Counted from the stretch's first letter, positions 45,301 through 58,883 are shown. The stretch: 64,000 bases of DNA from Dermacentor variabilis (GCF_050947875.1 NC_134568.1:254145778-254209777), one strand, 5' to 3'. Program-made: numbers and translations. The notes: generated from the sequence alone by a model not told the origin.

Positions 45301-45627
45301 AAGGCTAGCTGCACGGATAGCACGCCTTCAAAGTGTAAAATATGTCACTTTCAGCGCGAGCACAATTTTATTGTGCGACAAATCAACGGAAGCATGACAG
45401 ACATGCCGTAAAGGAATTACCAAAGCGACCTTTTCGGGACACCACAGAATGTGGCAACTACCAGCCGAGGCTAATTGTTGCTGTTTGAAGGAAAAAAAGT
45501 TATTGCGTGCGCATATTTTTAAGTCAATATGGCAAGCATTACACGGCTAGAAGAAGGATATATCCGCGACAAGTTAGGAAAATCTGCGACGCACAGTCGA
45601 GTGCAAAAGTCTAGAGACAACGGCATA

Positions 45628-45628
<1 letters not shown>
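45301..45628. other. No gene recognised
   Basis: No signal seen. Confidence 0.4.

Positions 45629-45707
<79 letters not shown>
45629..45707. repeat. (ATT)n microsatellite
   Basis: About 25 ATT units with no interruption. Confidence 0.97.
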
Positions 45708-45709
<2 letters not shown>

Positions 45710-46000
45710 TCTTCTAGCACAGCCGTGCAACGTTAAATTCTATACAAGCACGGCGCTGATCAAGCAGGCGCACGTGGGAAGTACACTTGATTTCAGTCTT
45801 TTTGCCTAGGCTGAGAAGAAAAAGAAATTTAGCGGCAACTCTGGTCCTTACACCTTTGAACTCGACTGCACATCACGCGACGACGTCATCGCTACGGTAG
45901 TTGGGCGGGTGAAAATTTAAATCGGGAAAATTTGGCCTCCATTGGGCGTTCACCTGCGCTAAGTCATTCTCTATACCGCCGAACAAACGCTGGAGGGGGG
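45708..46000. other. No gene recognised
   Basis: Possibly the start of the LINE that follows; coding not recognisable. Confidence 0.35.
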
Positions 46001-47637
46001 TATGCCGAAGAATGACGCAACCATATCGGGCGTCTAAACTTCTGGCAGTTATCTTCAATGCATCCCTATCGCAGGTGCGTTGCCGGACGACTGGAAACTG
46101 TACAAAATAAAGCCGTTATATAAAAGTGGAAATAAACAACTGATTACATATTATCGGCCTATAGCCCTAGCCTGTTCCTGCTGTAAGTTACTGGAGCGCA
46201 TCATTCATAAACACATTAGCTTATTTCTTGATACTCATTCTGTTCTTTCACCAGCCCAGCATGGCTTCAGGAGGGGTTTCTTGACCGTGGCCAACATTGT
46301 TGAAGCAATTCATGATTTTGTCTCAGCTATAGATGACCGAAGTCAAATAGACGCAGTGTTCACGGACTTAGCGAAAGCTTTTGATAAGATTTCCCACTCG
46401 AAAATACAAATTAAACTTGGTAGCATACTGAAAGATAATCAGCTTTGTAACTGGCTTCAAGCATACCTGACGTATCGGCACCAATATGTCGTTTACAGAG
46501 AACTTCCATCTAAATTTCTACCGGTTGTATCAGGCATGCCCCAAGGTTACGTACTCGGACCCTCACTTTTTCTACTTTATATAAATGACATTGTTGATAG
46601 TTGCAACGCAAAACTCCGATTGTATGCTGATGACTGGGTACTGTATTCTGTTACAAATTCACATGATGATCAAGTTAAAGTGAATGTTGAACTCCCTTGC
46701 CTATTGTGATAGTGATTGTGATAGTGTGATACGTGGCAGATGTATGGGAACTATGCCAAGAGTGTTGTTTTGACCATTACAAATAAGAAGCGTCCATTAA
46801 TTTTGGCTATTCAGCTGATGGTATCCAACTTCTTCGAGTTTCGGAATTCAAATATCTATGTCTTCACATAACTCACGATCTGAATTGGGACTGCCTCGTT
46901 AACCATATTGCTACTACCGCCTTGACAAAATTACATTATTCTGAAACGATGTCTTCGTAATTCCTCTAAGGATGTCAAACATTTAGCGTAAAGTCTCTTG
47001 TTTTACCTCTTCTTGAATATTGCAATATAATATGGGACCCATTTACTTCCGGTAATATCAATAAAAACGGGTGCAAAAGAAAGCAGTCAGGTTCATCTTC
47101 AATCAGTATGGCATTACGTTCATTACTGAATTAAGGGATAGGGCAGGTTTGAGGGCATTATCAGGCAAAAATAAGATAGCGCGCTTGCATTTCTTGTTTG
47201 AAGTTGTTCAAGGCAAATTAAAAAAAGCAAAACTCGTGAATACATCATACATTCTCTTGGTTACACTACGAGACGCAGAAATCATTTTATTTAGCTTGCT
47301 TTTGAAACAAAAAACAATGTTTTTACATACTCCTTTTTTTTTCTCCTCGCTCAGTAGTCGAGTGGAACGACCGTGATAGTAAGTGGGTTGAAGTGGACGA
47401 TGTGAATCAATTTCAGGGGTCCATTGAACACACTATGTGTAGTCTGTGTAGTCATTCTTTTTTTAATGCTTTGTACTGTCATAAGTGTGTTTACTAATCA
47501 TGTATAGTATTTTTTTTTCAAGTTTTGTTTTCTTTATTCGTTTACTGTTTTTTTTTTATGTGTACTGATGTCAATCCCACCCTGCTACCGCGCTTACTTA
47601 GGGCTAGCGATGTTGCAAATAAATAAAAATAAACAGT
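46001..47637 (+). pseudogene. LINE RT (jockey/CR1-like), frame-broken
   Basis: The frame 46080-46709 gives ALPDDWKLYKIKPLYKSGNK, YYRPIALACSCCKLLERI, the GF segment QHGFRRGF, motif A VFTDLAKAFDKISH, motif B MPQGYVLGPSLFLLYIND (Tyr where Ser is usual) and motif C YADDWVLY. A frame change just before 46076 joins it to KLLAVIFNASLSQ upstream. After 46709 the reading breaks and resumes at 47071 with VQKKAVRFIFNQYG, the thumb. No endonuclease or RNase H is seen. The 3' end is atgttgcaaataaataaaaa near 47630. Confidence 0.82.
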
Positions 47638-48184
47638 ATAAACGACAGCTGACGTATCGAATCAATGAAGGGTTAATCAAACTGGGCTTGTCAATGGACA
47701 TAAAAGTAATCACTAGTGAACTTGCAAGAAAAACTAAACAATGGGAATGAACTACACTGAACAAAAAGCAATATTATCAAGATACCCGATACTGAGCAGC
47801 TACCACCATGCAATTGACCGAAACAATGCAACTAGCAAAGTTTGTTGTTGGGTGAACTTTGAAGCCATATCCCGAACGAGATCGAGTCCTTCTTTTTTAT
47901 GTGTGTTTGCATGGTTTCGCGTTCGAGTTGCGACGACTGGAACTGAATTGTTTATCAGGTCAGGAGCATTTATTGGTCGTACGTGTGGCCCCGAAAAACA
48001 CGATAAAATCACTATACCTGACAATCTCTTCTTTTATTCCGCACGGCTGTTGTTTTTTTAACCACCTGTGGCAGAAACTGCAGTTTCTGCGCCTGTGGGT
48101 GGAATACTTGAACAGGCAAACATCACTTGCGCGAAGAATGGAAATTTTGCCTTAGAGACTTAGGAAAGTTACACTAATGGACCA
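47638..48184. other. No gene recognised
   Basis: Short frames only. Confidence 0.4.
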
Positions 48185-48773
48185 CCGTACTTTCCGTACC
48201 GTAAGTCACGTTCTTTTTATTCCCCGACATTTTCGTTGGTGCGTCTTATACAGCGGTGCGACTTACATATGCATAAAAGCATGCACGCTGGCTTGACGAA
48301 TGTGAGCGTTCTCGTTTCCTTTTTTCCCGAGCCCGGCACGCCGCAGAATCAATGCCAACGACCTGCCTACAACACTTCATGAAAGTTAATCACAGGCTAA
48401 TCGCGGTGATGCTGCCGGCCGAAGTAGTTTACCTTTTTGAATGCATCGGAGGACGAGGCATTCGACGAGTTCGAGAGAAGCGCAATAAATGTTGGTTTCC
48501 TGCGCCTAAGAGAAGCTTTCGTTGAAGATTTTGTTTCTGCTAGAATTTGCGGCCCATAAAATTTTGTTTTTTTACCAAAATTTAGTGCCCTAGCTGAAGT
48601 GGGTAGCTACGGCATTTTACAATGAGTGTACAAACGTGCATATTTGCGCTTTCATCATGCCGACTGAGTTGAAATGAGTGCGACTTACATAGCATATTTT
48701 CTTCTTCGAAACTAGCAAAAAGATGGAGGGTGCGACTAATACAAAGGTGCGACTTATCGTCCGGAAAATACGG
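48185..48773. mobile_element. TIR element with CCGTATTTTCCGG-type ends, family M5
   Basis: Left ccgtactttccgtaccgtaa and the reverse complement of the right end, ccgtattttccggacgataa, match with a few changes, both followed by gtc and gca-like words. The word gtgcgactta recurs inside (48255, 48680, 48748). The 589-bp element has no transposase. This kind of end occurs in DNA-transposon MITEs of many animals; I do not assign the superfamily. Confidence 0.65.
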
Positions 48774-48908
48774 CATTTAGTTATTAGGACACCTGTAAGG
48801 TTCGCCGTTTTTCGTCTAAACCAAAGAAGAAACCCCGAAAAAGGTTCGCCGAACTGTTATTCCTGAGAAAGGTCAGTGAAAGCAAATTTACCGAGAGTTA
48901 AGACGGTA

Positions 48909-49150
48909 CCCACCGCGGTGGGTTAGCGTCTATGGTGTTGCGCTAAGCACAAGGTCGCGCAGGACCGAATCCCTGCCTCGGCGGCCGCATTTCAATGGCG
49001 GCGAAATGCAAAAACGCCCGTGGTTCCCGTGCATTGGCCGCACATTAGAGATCGCCTGGTGGTCAAAATTAATCCGGAGTCATCCAACAACGGCGTGCCT
49101 CACAATCAAATTCTGGGGTTTTGGCACATAAAACCGCAGAATTGAATTTC
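48909..49150 (+). mobile_element. tRNA-derived SINE (Ruka-like), copy 3
   Basis: Head tagcgtctatggtgttgcgc and decayed B box; body cggcggccgcatttcaatgg and aaatgcaaaaacgcccgtg; tail ggcgtgcctcacaatcaaat and ggttttggcacataaaacc. Same order as copy 2 with about 15-20 percent change by eye. Confidence 0.88.
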
Positions 49151-51240
49151 GTTCGAGTTAGGGCAGTGAAAGCGCGCAGCTCCGACACTAAATGTGCTCT
49201 ATGCATGGTGCCTGGCGAAGTCAAGTCATAGATCAGCCTGCCACACAAACAATATTTGTTTTTGTTTTTGTTTTTTGCAGGTTTGCGTACGTTGCGCCTG
49301 CCTCTCCGACGAAAAAAAAAAGCAGAAAAGGGCTGTCGGGCGTTGAAGCTATGGCCCGGGCCACTGCAGGTAACACGGCGTCCGAATCTAACTACTATTT
49401 TCCTCCATTGATCGTTGTAGCTGTGTACTAGCCGTAATATTACGAACAAAGCCTCATTCTGTTGGTGCTCGAATGCCAAATACATTCGCTTTTAATTCCT
49501 GCATAGCGACATTGCCGTAAGGCGTTGCGCTCCTTGCTAGACTGATTCTCGAATGCATTGTTATTCTGTATATTACATGTAATTGCAGTGTTAAATAATA
49601 GAACCTGAAGTTATACCACACGTATTAATATAGTTCCAACAATATTAGTAAGCCATATGGTGCCTACTAGTAAGCCATACGCACACAAAAAAAGCGAAAA
49701 GAAAAAACCGGGGGAGGGGCAGGGGTGGCTGATGTGGGAAGTTATCCCAAGGAAAAACCCGCTGGAAGTTCACCAAGAGAAAAATATCCACCGAAAAATA
49801 AAAATACTCAGCCTTGGAAATAAAAAAAACCGTGCCGAATTTTCGGAAAAGAACCGAAAACGCTGAACCCTAGATATATGTTCGAAACTCGTAATTGAAA
49901 CCTGCAAGCATATAGATGATGATAAGATTATAGCATAGATCTAAGATTAAAGAAATATACTTCCTTAACATGCGGCTAAAATATGCGTTGGCATTCCAGC
50001 TATGTTTATTTGCAGCATGCGAGGATGGCCTTTTCGGAAAATAGTAACTCCATGCATTTCTAGCACACTTGGGGGATGCATACGTCGAAGCATGTGATGG
50101 TCGAATGATTTCTGCTAAATGTACTTGATTTTCCAAGTGCCCGGCTTCGATTCCGAAATTGCAGCATGCGTCACGAAACGAAACAAAGTATTTCGCAGTG
50201 TTTACCTAAATTATCGAACACTTCTTATTCCCGCATTTATGAAGACAACGAATGCACTCGAAGCCGTCCGGGAAAGATGCGTCGTCCGTAATGTCATGTC
50301 GTAATGCCACGAAATCATAATACGAAGGAGGGGTTGACGGGAAGATGGAGTCTCGAAATAAGCGAGAATGCTTGGTCGAAAAAGGACAGGACCGATGCTG
50401 GCATCGACGTTTCGACATGTCTTCTTCCATAGAAACATTGGTTCCACTCCGAGATGTCCCTTTTCGACCACTGCTCATTGTGCAAGTCACGGGTCTTAGT
50501 GGGAGGCAAGAATAAACGCAAGAAAGTGTACGACGTCACAAATGCGATTTCGATACACTTTGTGCGTGACAGTTTTGTCTCAGTGGACACGAAATCTACG
50601 ATCGCGCATCACGAGACGGTGTAGGACTCCATTCCTTCGCGTGGATGTTGCAGTCCCCTGCGTTAATGGAATCTTAAAGTAGGAAAACAGTGACATCTTT
50701 GTTAGGTGACAGCAAAGTGAAGTGCAAACCCGTAGTGGGAGTCCAGTGCTTATGAATATCCGGCGTGCATGCGAAACATGCGGTCGACCCTTGTGTTACG
50801 TTGCGTTTCACGAGCACCGTGCGGAGAGTATTCAGGATAGGCGTCAACCTTTTATGAGCTAATAAGGACTGATACATCTTCATTATTTAGGTCAAGGCTG
50901 GGAAATATAGAAGAAGGAACAATACAAAGATGCAATGCATTGACACGTGAAAGCTATATCACAGTTCGCGCTCGTTTCCAACAAACATAAGTTTATTAAG
51001 CGATGAAAGTAAAAAAAAACTCATCTGCTCTTTTAATTCGGGACAAGCACAGAGGGAAACACGGACGCTGACCCCCCTTCTCTCCCCCTCCCCCCCCCCC
51101 CCCGATCTGGCAGTTGTTTACTGCGAGAGACAAAACAGGCGTACACGTCGGGTGACACGTTTCTCAGCGAGCGCAAAGATAAGTCACGAATGGAGTACGT
51201 GCCGGGGTCAAAATTTCCCTGACGGGAGTGGGGCCGCCTT
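49151..51240. other. No gene recognised
   Basis: Frames on both strands between 50206 and 50590 overlap and have no domain. Around 50380-50440 the phrase ggacaggaccgatg..catcgacgtttcgacatgtc resembles Penelope leader text weakly. A C-run lies at 51090-51103. Confidence 0.35.
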
Positions 51241-51244
51241 TTCG

Positions 51245-52110
51245 TACTACGAGTATAAATAGGTAGGTCGAAAAAGGCAGCAAAAGGGTTCGCTTTCGTC
51301 ACTGAAGAGCGACTATGAAAAAAAGAAATAAAGGGGTAAAGGGGGGAAGTCGGGGGTTAGGCAAAAAAATAAATGGAAAATTAAGAAGGGACGAAAGGAA
51401 CAAAGCGTCATCCTGCCACGTTCGCAGCCATCGTTCATCAGGCGGGCCGGCGTGCGAGCGCGCGCCACGCCCGAGCATTGCTAGAGATCGATATAGCGCG
51501 GCGGCCCCCTTGCTCCAGCTACCGCACATACCCGCGCGGCGACCGCCAAAAAAGAAAAAAGAAACTTGCAAAACAAAACGGGCCAGAGAGAACATTCCGG
51601 CACAGAGATTTCGCACCGCCGCGGTCGAGTGCTGGTCTCCGGCCGCACAGCGGCGGCGAGCCCCAGCGCGCGTGTTCTCGGCAAACAACCGACCTCGGCA
51701 GCCGCGCAGTGACTTTGTTCCCCCGCTCCGCGTGCGTGTGTGCGCGCGGCCGGAGTAATACGAGCGCGCCAGAACAGTGAACACACATCCCCGCGAGGGT
51801 CGTGCCTGTCATCCGAGAGAACTCTGGTTGTGGATAGAGAGAGCGCAGCCGGCGGGACGACAAGGCGCGCTGACGTCACGCGAGCGCAGTGCCGAATGGG
51901 CCCATCATCCCGGGAGTGGTTTCGGTACGAAGCACAGCAGGCGGCAGCGCGGCCGACAGCCTTTTTGGGGCGGCCGCCTTCCCTCTGTAATACGCTGTCG
52001 GTATGCTACATCTGCGGGGAGCAGCAGCGTGAACCTTGTTGGCACGAGGGGAACATTTTTGGTTCGCAGCAGGAAACTGCGTAACAGTTCTGCTGACAGC
52101 AACGATCAAT
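51245..52110 (+). promoter_or_regulatory. TATA-like motif and CpG-rich stretch
   Basis: TATAAATAG (about 51252) is followed by CG-rich DNA from 51420 to 51990 (for example gcgcggcggccccctt). The layout fits a TATA promoter with a GC-rich leader, but no initiator or coding start is recognised. Frames on both strands give Arg/Ala/Pro-rich products with no domain. Confidence 0.3.
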
Positions 52111-53899
52111 TATTCTAGAATCCTGGAGTTACCCTGTGAAGGCGCGTGTTCGTCGTCGCCCTGACGAGCGCAGCTTGCCTGCACAATTTTCTGTCCACAC
52201 TTCTGCCTTCTCTGTCCGGTCCACTGAGATCAAGGTTTTTGATTAGCTGTAGTTTTGTCCTCTCCACCCAATCACACCTCAGCATCTTGATAATCGAAAT
52301 CTTCCTCGTATTCTATTTCCACCTCTTCCCCAGCCGACCTAGTTTCTTTTTGACACGAGTCCGTGGTCATTGCTTTTTTGATGATGGAGATCTTGTTTTT
52401 TTCGCATATATCGTAGCCATACCATCACAGCCTTGCTTCCCGAAACTTAGGTGTAATCAGAGCGACTTTGATTGTTTATCGAATATAGCCATTTTAATAA
52501 ATTGACCGTTCTTTCTTGTTTCCCACATTCATACCAGCATCATCACTTGAACGTCTCTGATCTTGCAAATTTTAAACTTATTATCGGCATCGCTTCGATT
52601 CTACAAAGCATTGCTGATCACAACACTGTCTTGAAAATTTGCGGTTTCAGTATGGTATTTCTCGCAGCATAGAACTCTTGAAGGATTCTTCCACTTCTTC
52701 CATCGAACTTGGATTGTCAAGGTCATCCCCTAACCGGCTACCACGTTCATCCACCGTAGAGCCAAATTACTTTAACTACATTGTCAACTTGACCATCGTG
52801 TCGTCTTATTCAACGTCTTTACGTAAATGGCTTCACGTGTTGCAGGCAGTGTACTCCATTCTGCTTCTGCTGATCCAAAAGCCTTTAAAGACTTCCTCCT
52901 AGGCTCAAGCTTCGCCACAGCCGTTTATTTCGACATTTTGCAGAAAATACAATCATGTGAGCAGAAAACACGCGAATGTTCTTCTTTACACAGCTCCCCC
53001 CGAACACCTGTCAGTGCCATTACTGTCTTCGGTTAGCATATTATGTAACGTCGTATATTGATCAATGGAAACTTAACAACGGGCGTTCCTCGTAGCAGCG
53101 ACGTGAAACCTGTTCGCTCACTTGTGGTCTGAATGTAACGATACGCGCGATGTCGGATTTTCGCCAGAACCTTCGTGATTTGGCAAAACATAATAAACTG
53201 ATTGAAACGTGACTCACCTGGTGAGGAAGACGAACGTACATACTGCGTGCTGCACAATCACAGAAAGGGTCCTTCTTTATGTACATGAAACCGACTCGAG
53301 GCCAATGATTATACTGAAATAGTGCGGCGTGCAAGCAAAAAATAGTCATAATAATATTTTATTTGTTGTTGAAGATGAGCCTGTTGTCGGCTCGTTTGAA
53401 ACATGCGGAACCCTCCCGGAACTGCTGCTTTGCACAGCTGCCGAAAGGCGGCGATGAATGTTTATGCTACCGCCGCATTCACCGCAGCCATAGCTTCTCC
53501 GCTGACGAAGATTTATTACTTCATAAAAACCAAAAACTAACTGTGACAAGTGATACATATAATGATCTGTACTATAAAATTTAGCCTTTCTGCAAAATTT
53601 CAGTAGGAACAGAGCAGCAGTAAGCGCAAAATATTTTTTCAGCAATGTTTAAGAGCAAGAAAGTCCGAGGACACCTAAGCACTTCTTCTGAGTTGTGAAT
53701 GCGAATACATTAATGTACAATTGAACGCCGCTGAGCGGTCCTTCGAGCATTGCGTTGCGGGAAATGTGTGATAACGGTACATAAGCAGTAGGCTGCAAGC
53801 AGCAGAAGCCTGCGGTGCCAACGCCGTATGCTACCGACGTCCTGCGCGACGAGAGACCGAGGAAGCGGCAGCGGCCACCAAGGCCAGCAGGCGCGCGCA
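52111..53899. other. No gene recognised
   Basis: Plus-strand frames 52146-53036 are hydrophobic or Ser-rich without domains and are not continuous. Nothing structural stands out. Confidence 0.4.
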
Positions 53900-54290
53900 G
53901 TAGCTAAGTCCAGTGTGGGTGAGAGAGAGAGACAGATTCGCGTGCCGGCTTCCGAGAGCGAGCCGGCGGTACCCGCACGCGCGCGTCACGCCACTGCCTA
54001 GCCAACGACAACCCGCCTCACCCCACAGCGTCGCTTCGCCGTATCTGCTCCGTCGAGGCGCGCTGGTGACGTGGCGTCGCGGCGATGCTCTCTCCCCTCA
54101 CTGAGAACCAGACGCGCTACCGCTGCTGCAGGTGTTCCGATTCGCCCGCTGTGCTCTGTCTAAGCGAGCTCGTGACGTGGTGTCGCAGCCAATGGGAATT
54201 TAGATGCCGTTTCGCTGCTACAGACTCCGGCTTTTTGGCTCAATGGGCCATTTGATGGCTTAGCATCAAAACGCACGTCCCTGCGGTTCA
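53900..54290. repeat. GC-rich stretch, possible repeat
   Basis: The word gtgacgtgg followed by gtcgc occurs at about 54066 and 54172. The segment gcagccaatgggaatttaga then gctcaatgggccatttgatg has the look of a dispersed repeat, though no second copy is in this window. Assignment is tentative. Confidence 0.3.
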
Positions 54291-54666
54291 GAAAAACCGA
54301 GCACCAAATGAAACAATCACCGACGTGCTCCTGGAAGAGTGACCATGGTGGCTCACAAGAGCCTGGAGACTAGCAGTTGTGCCACCGACGATGTATCCGA
54401 TGAGCACCCGACGTGTCCGAACGAACATTTAAAGTAACACCGTCACCTTCAAAGTAACAATTTCGCTGATAAAGTAAGCAAGCTTGTTTTGCATGTGGAT
54501 GATTTAGAAAATTGCTCATGTAGAAGTAACATCTTGCACGGGTTTTCGGATGTACCAGATGAAGATATTATCCTTTTGTCAAACCTGTCCGTCGCAGTCC
54601 ACAGTCCATGTGATGTTTAGGTGTGCTTGAGATGGGCACCGTCCTCCTGGTGAAGGGATGCACATT
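54291..54666. other. No gene recognised
   Basis: A small repeat, aaagtaac, recurs near 54431 and 54453. Nothing else. Confidence 0.4.
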
Positions 54667-57600
54667 CAGTTTCAGTTTCAGTGTAATATGCTTTCAATAT
54701 ACATAGTTGCTTGTTAATAGTACGCAGGCAAAGGTGCCAAAGTCAAACGACTGCACCGGGACCCTCGGTTAACAAGAAGATTGGTACAAAATGATTATTT
54801 AATGCAGCAGTTTAAAATTATGCAATATATAAGTAAATAAAGGACGAAGTAGTGAAAAGGAATACATTCTATTTTTATAAAAAGAGCCATACATGTAAAA
54901 TAAAAAAGTCGCCCATTACCAATCTAAATTGTTATAACCTATTTAACAAACGAAGTACACACTTCATATACAAATAAGTGAATCAGGACAACTACATATG
55001 CAAAATGATATTTTTAAGTTCATATTTCAATAAATGCAAAGATGATGATGATGTAAAAGCATGGGGTAAGTCATTCCACAGTTGAATCGTTGAGAATGAG
55101 GAAATCATTTTGCCATAATTTGTGTTGCATTTAGGTAATAGAAAGTTGTGATCATGGGCAAACCTAGTGCTTTTGGTATTTGTGAGCAATCTAGAGTCTA
55201 TTATTTAAAACGTGAGCTGTTTGTTAAGTAATTTAAATAAAGTGATAAGTAAATGAAATTTAAACAAGCCGTATATAGGAAGAATGAAGTTAGCCTGAAG
55301 GAGCGGAGCAGCATTAGAGTAAAAAGAACTGTTGGTAACAATGTGAATGGCCTGGTTCTGAATGTGCTGTATGGACGAAAGGCGACAGCTATGTGTCTTT
55401 TCCCACGAAGTAATGCCATATGTAAAGTGACTATGTATGAAGGCAAAGTATAAAGACAATAAGGCGTGAACAGAAAAACATGGACCTGATTTAATGAGAG
55501 CTCTTATGCCAAAAGCAGTTTTTTGCCTAACATAAGCAATATGATTATTAAACGACATATTACGGTCTAATTTTATGCCAAGGAAAGTTACACAATCGGC
55601 CGCTGGGATTAAATGATGTCCTATGGATACTTGCGGTAGATAAGGGAGAACTTTTTGAGATGATTTAAATATGACGAACTGAGTTTTAAGCGAGTTCAAA
55701 ATTAAGTTCTTTAAAGAACACCATTGAATAACTTTGGTCAATTTGTTGTTTATTTTAGTGATTAGCATTATTAACAATTTGTGTGACATGGAAATGATGG
55801 TATCATCAGCGTAAAGGACAACGTTAGGAAGAATAATGCAATCAAGTAAATCATTAATGTAGATACAAAACATTAAAGGCCCAATTATTGAGCCCTGCAG
55901 TACTCCTTTATTAATGACTTTAACATTTGAGCAAAGGCCACCTATACAGACTGATTGTTCGCGATCAAGTAAGTAATTTTTTTTTAAAGTTATAAGTGGA
56001 CCAGTTATACCCAATGATTCTAGTTTAGCAAATAAAATATTATGATTAACGGTGTCAAAGGCTTTAGTAAAATTTTAAAAATATAGAACCGACGAAGTCG
56101 CCGTTCTCGATGGAAAACAAAGAAATCGATTAATGATAGTAAAGCTAAATTGGTGGAACTACCTGCACGAAAACCAAATCGGCAAGGCTTTAGTAATATA
56201 AATTTGTCTAGGTACTTGTTAGTACGTTTCAGAAATAATTTTTAAATAATTTTGCTAATTAAGGACACAATAGGCGATAGTTTAGGACCTTTGTAATATC
56301 ACCTTTTTTATGCACCGGGATTAACATGGCCTTCTTAAGTGAGCGCGGAAAGGTACCACATTTAAATATGAGATTACTTATATTGCTTAATACTTCCGCA
56401 CTATATGAAGCAACGAGCTTTAAGTGACAAGAAGAAATATTATCTAGCCCGACGCTACAGTTCTTTAGATTGAGGATTGTAGAACACACTTCATCAGGGG
56501 TGACAGGAAAGAAAAATATGTATGGTTACAACGTGTAAGAGGATACTATGAAGCTACAGGCCTATTATTGTATGTCTCAGAAGTAATCACTAAACGAGTT
56601 AGCGATGCCAGATGCCTCAGTCTAGATTTGTTGTTTATAATTTATTTTACCAATTATTCTACTAACCTGCGGCCTATTCAAAAAGTCATTGAAAGGTTTC
56701 CATTTTTTCTTGGGGTTATTTTTTGTCTTACAAAATTCTTTTTCATAATAAAATCGCTTAGATTTTTAGAAGGTTATTCAACAGATTACTATATCTTTTG
56801 TACCTAAGTTTTAGACCCACATTGAATGGCTGTTCTTTTTCCTGTATAGATTATCTTTCTTGGGCATGCCAGTTAACAAACCTTTTGTTAACCAGGGATT
56901 ATGCGGAAATTTAAATATTTTCTTACATTTGACAGCTTTAGTGTTTGCATACACAGCTTTAGGAAACAAGGAGCAGCAATTCTCTGGTGCAATTTCAAGT
57001 TCACGCAAATTCCCAACGGAAGCCCAGTCAGTATCATGAATTGTATTGATAAAGTTGTCCTGATTTAACCTAGAAGTAAAATGGCACGTGTTATAGTGAG
57101 GCAGTTTTGCGGCGAAAGTTACAAGTAGGGGAAGATGATCAGTGACAAGCACATCAATGAAGCCTGCGCGTGACGTTGGTGTAATATTGCTTAAAGCCTG
57201 ACGAAGAAGAGTATCACTTCCATTGGCTGAAGATCGCGTAGGGGGTGAAATTAGGGACTCAAGCCCGAAACCAAGAAAGCAATCACTATATGCTATTGTG
57301 CTGTTGTTATATGTGTCCAATAAATTGATATCGATATCAACAACCAGTACAACTTTCTCGTTTTCAGCAGAAATTATATTGAGTACTGCAGCAAAATTGC
57401 GTAGAAAATCCGGGATCGATGAAGACGGGAAACGGTAAATACACGCAATGATCAAATTGTCATGATTGCAAGAAGGGAAAACACTAGGTTCAATCCACAC
57501 GAATTCACAGTTCAAAACATTTAAAGACAAGTCAAACCGATGCTTGTACATAGTTTCAGACGATATAAATGTAGCGGAGCCACCGCAGCGACCAGAATTA

Positions 57601-57830
57601 CGATGACAATATTCTGAATCGTACGAGCGAAAACCATACAGATTGCCATCACAAGAGCCTAACCATGTTTCAGTAATACACAGCAATGAACAAGAGTGAC
57701 AGAGCAATCCAGAGAAGGCAGCAATGCTGTCATAGTTTTTGCACAAGCTACGCGCGTCGATGTGCAGTAACGAACAGGCAGAATTAGAGAGCAACGATTT
57801 TGTTTCCTCAGGTGAAAGCAGTGCCACGAT
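54667..57830 (-). mobile_element. LINE with endonuclease and RT (CR1/L2-like), frame-broken
   Basis: The minus frame 57827-56811 is an AP-type endonuclease: LLHIDARSLCKNYDSIAAFS, then ITETWL (catalytic Glu), VVDIDINLLD (usually GDFNINLL) and VTDHLPLLV (Asp-His). After a gap, 56489-56259 gives the RT fingers (SVGLDNISSCHLKLV, KKAMLIPVHKKGD). The frame 56014-55205 gives GVLQGSIIGPLMFCIYIND and YADDTIISMSH, then the thumb. 55189-54992 gives FSTIQLWNDLPHAF near the C-terminus. No RNase H is present. The 3' UTR runs to a short (CTGAAA)n tail at 54667-54685. This is the longest LINE copy in the window, with several frame breaks; the RT motif A region (about 56010-56200) is disturbed. Confidence 0.85.
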
Positions 57831-58856
57831 GATATAGAACAGAGATTATAAAACAGGAAAGACAAACTGCAGAAGTCAGCTTCAAGTGAATACACGAAGA
57901 TAAGATTCCGCATTTATCCAAAAGACCCTGCTGTCATCCGGCTTACGGGCCTTGATATGACAATTCTCAGTCCAGAGGAACCGCCATTTTTTTTTTCATT
58001 TTTAGAGCAAGCGCTTTGCTAAACAGCTTCTTATTGGTCATAGTCGGATGTTCGTTGACAAAACAGGATTACTGCCTGACATCCCGATCTGGGATGTACG
58101 CAAACGTGCTTTGCGAAGGAATTCATTTTTCTTTCCGCGTGAACAGAAACGCGCGATGATATAGTTGGTAAATAGCGGACATCGTCCACGTCCGTGAATA
58201 CTGAACTTCTGTTTGCGTGATAAATTAGATTAGGAAGGTTTAGCTCGGCGCCCGCTCCGATTTGCCATTGAAACACATGTAAAACGCAGAAACACTTTTT
58301 ACGATACAAGCTCTGGACCGATTTGAATAAGTTTTTTTTTTCCATTCGACATGAAAAAGTTAAATTCGAGTGACTCTAGAAAGCCAAATTATTATTTGAG
58401 GCTGGAACTTCCAAAATAATTACTGAAAAATTGGTAACTTTAACAAAAACTAAAGCACGAAATTCACGAATCCGTAAATTTGCACCAAAAGCAAATATGA
58501 TGCACATCTTAGAGCATCTAAAGCGGAAATGTTTTTTTAGATATGAACTTGCAGCTTACGTAAAATTATTACAATGTTTACGAGGGTTTTGCAAAAGTAC
58601 TATTCTTACATTATTGAAATATTTCGGAGTTAGCGGCTTATAACACATCAATTTAGCACGGTTTAGATAATATTAGATGCGATTTGCAGAATTGCGATAT
58701 TTTTCGTTATTGGCGAGTTGCAGAGTTGCAAACGCAAAACCGAAGTTTTTTTGTTTTGTTTTGTGCGTAGTAAGATAGTATGACTATATTGTATTTTTTT
58801 TCTCGATGTGAATTGCTCTTACTTATGTCTAATCATGTGTTTATTCCAGGACATGT
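57831..58856. other. No gene recognised
   Basis: The part up to about 57930 may be the 5' UTR of the LINE. A 70-codon plus frame at 58431-58643 is unrecognised. Confidence 0.4.
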
Positions 58857-58883
58857 TCTCTCTCTCTCTCTCTCTCTCTCTCT
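58857..58883. repeat. (CT)n microsatellite
   Basis: About 13 CT units. Confidence 0.95.

Noticed and set aside
51299..51879. Several 100-160 codon frames on both strands
   Set aside because: Long frames are expected in GC-rich DNA where stop codons are rare. No domain, and they overlap each other.
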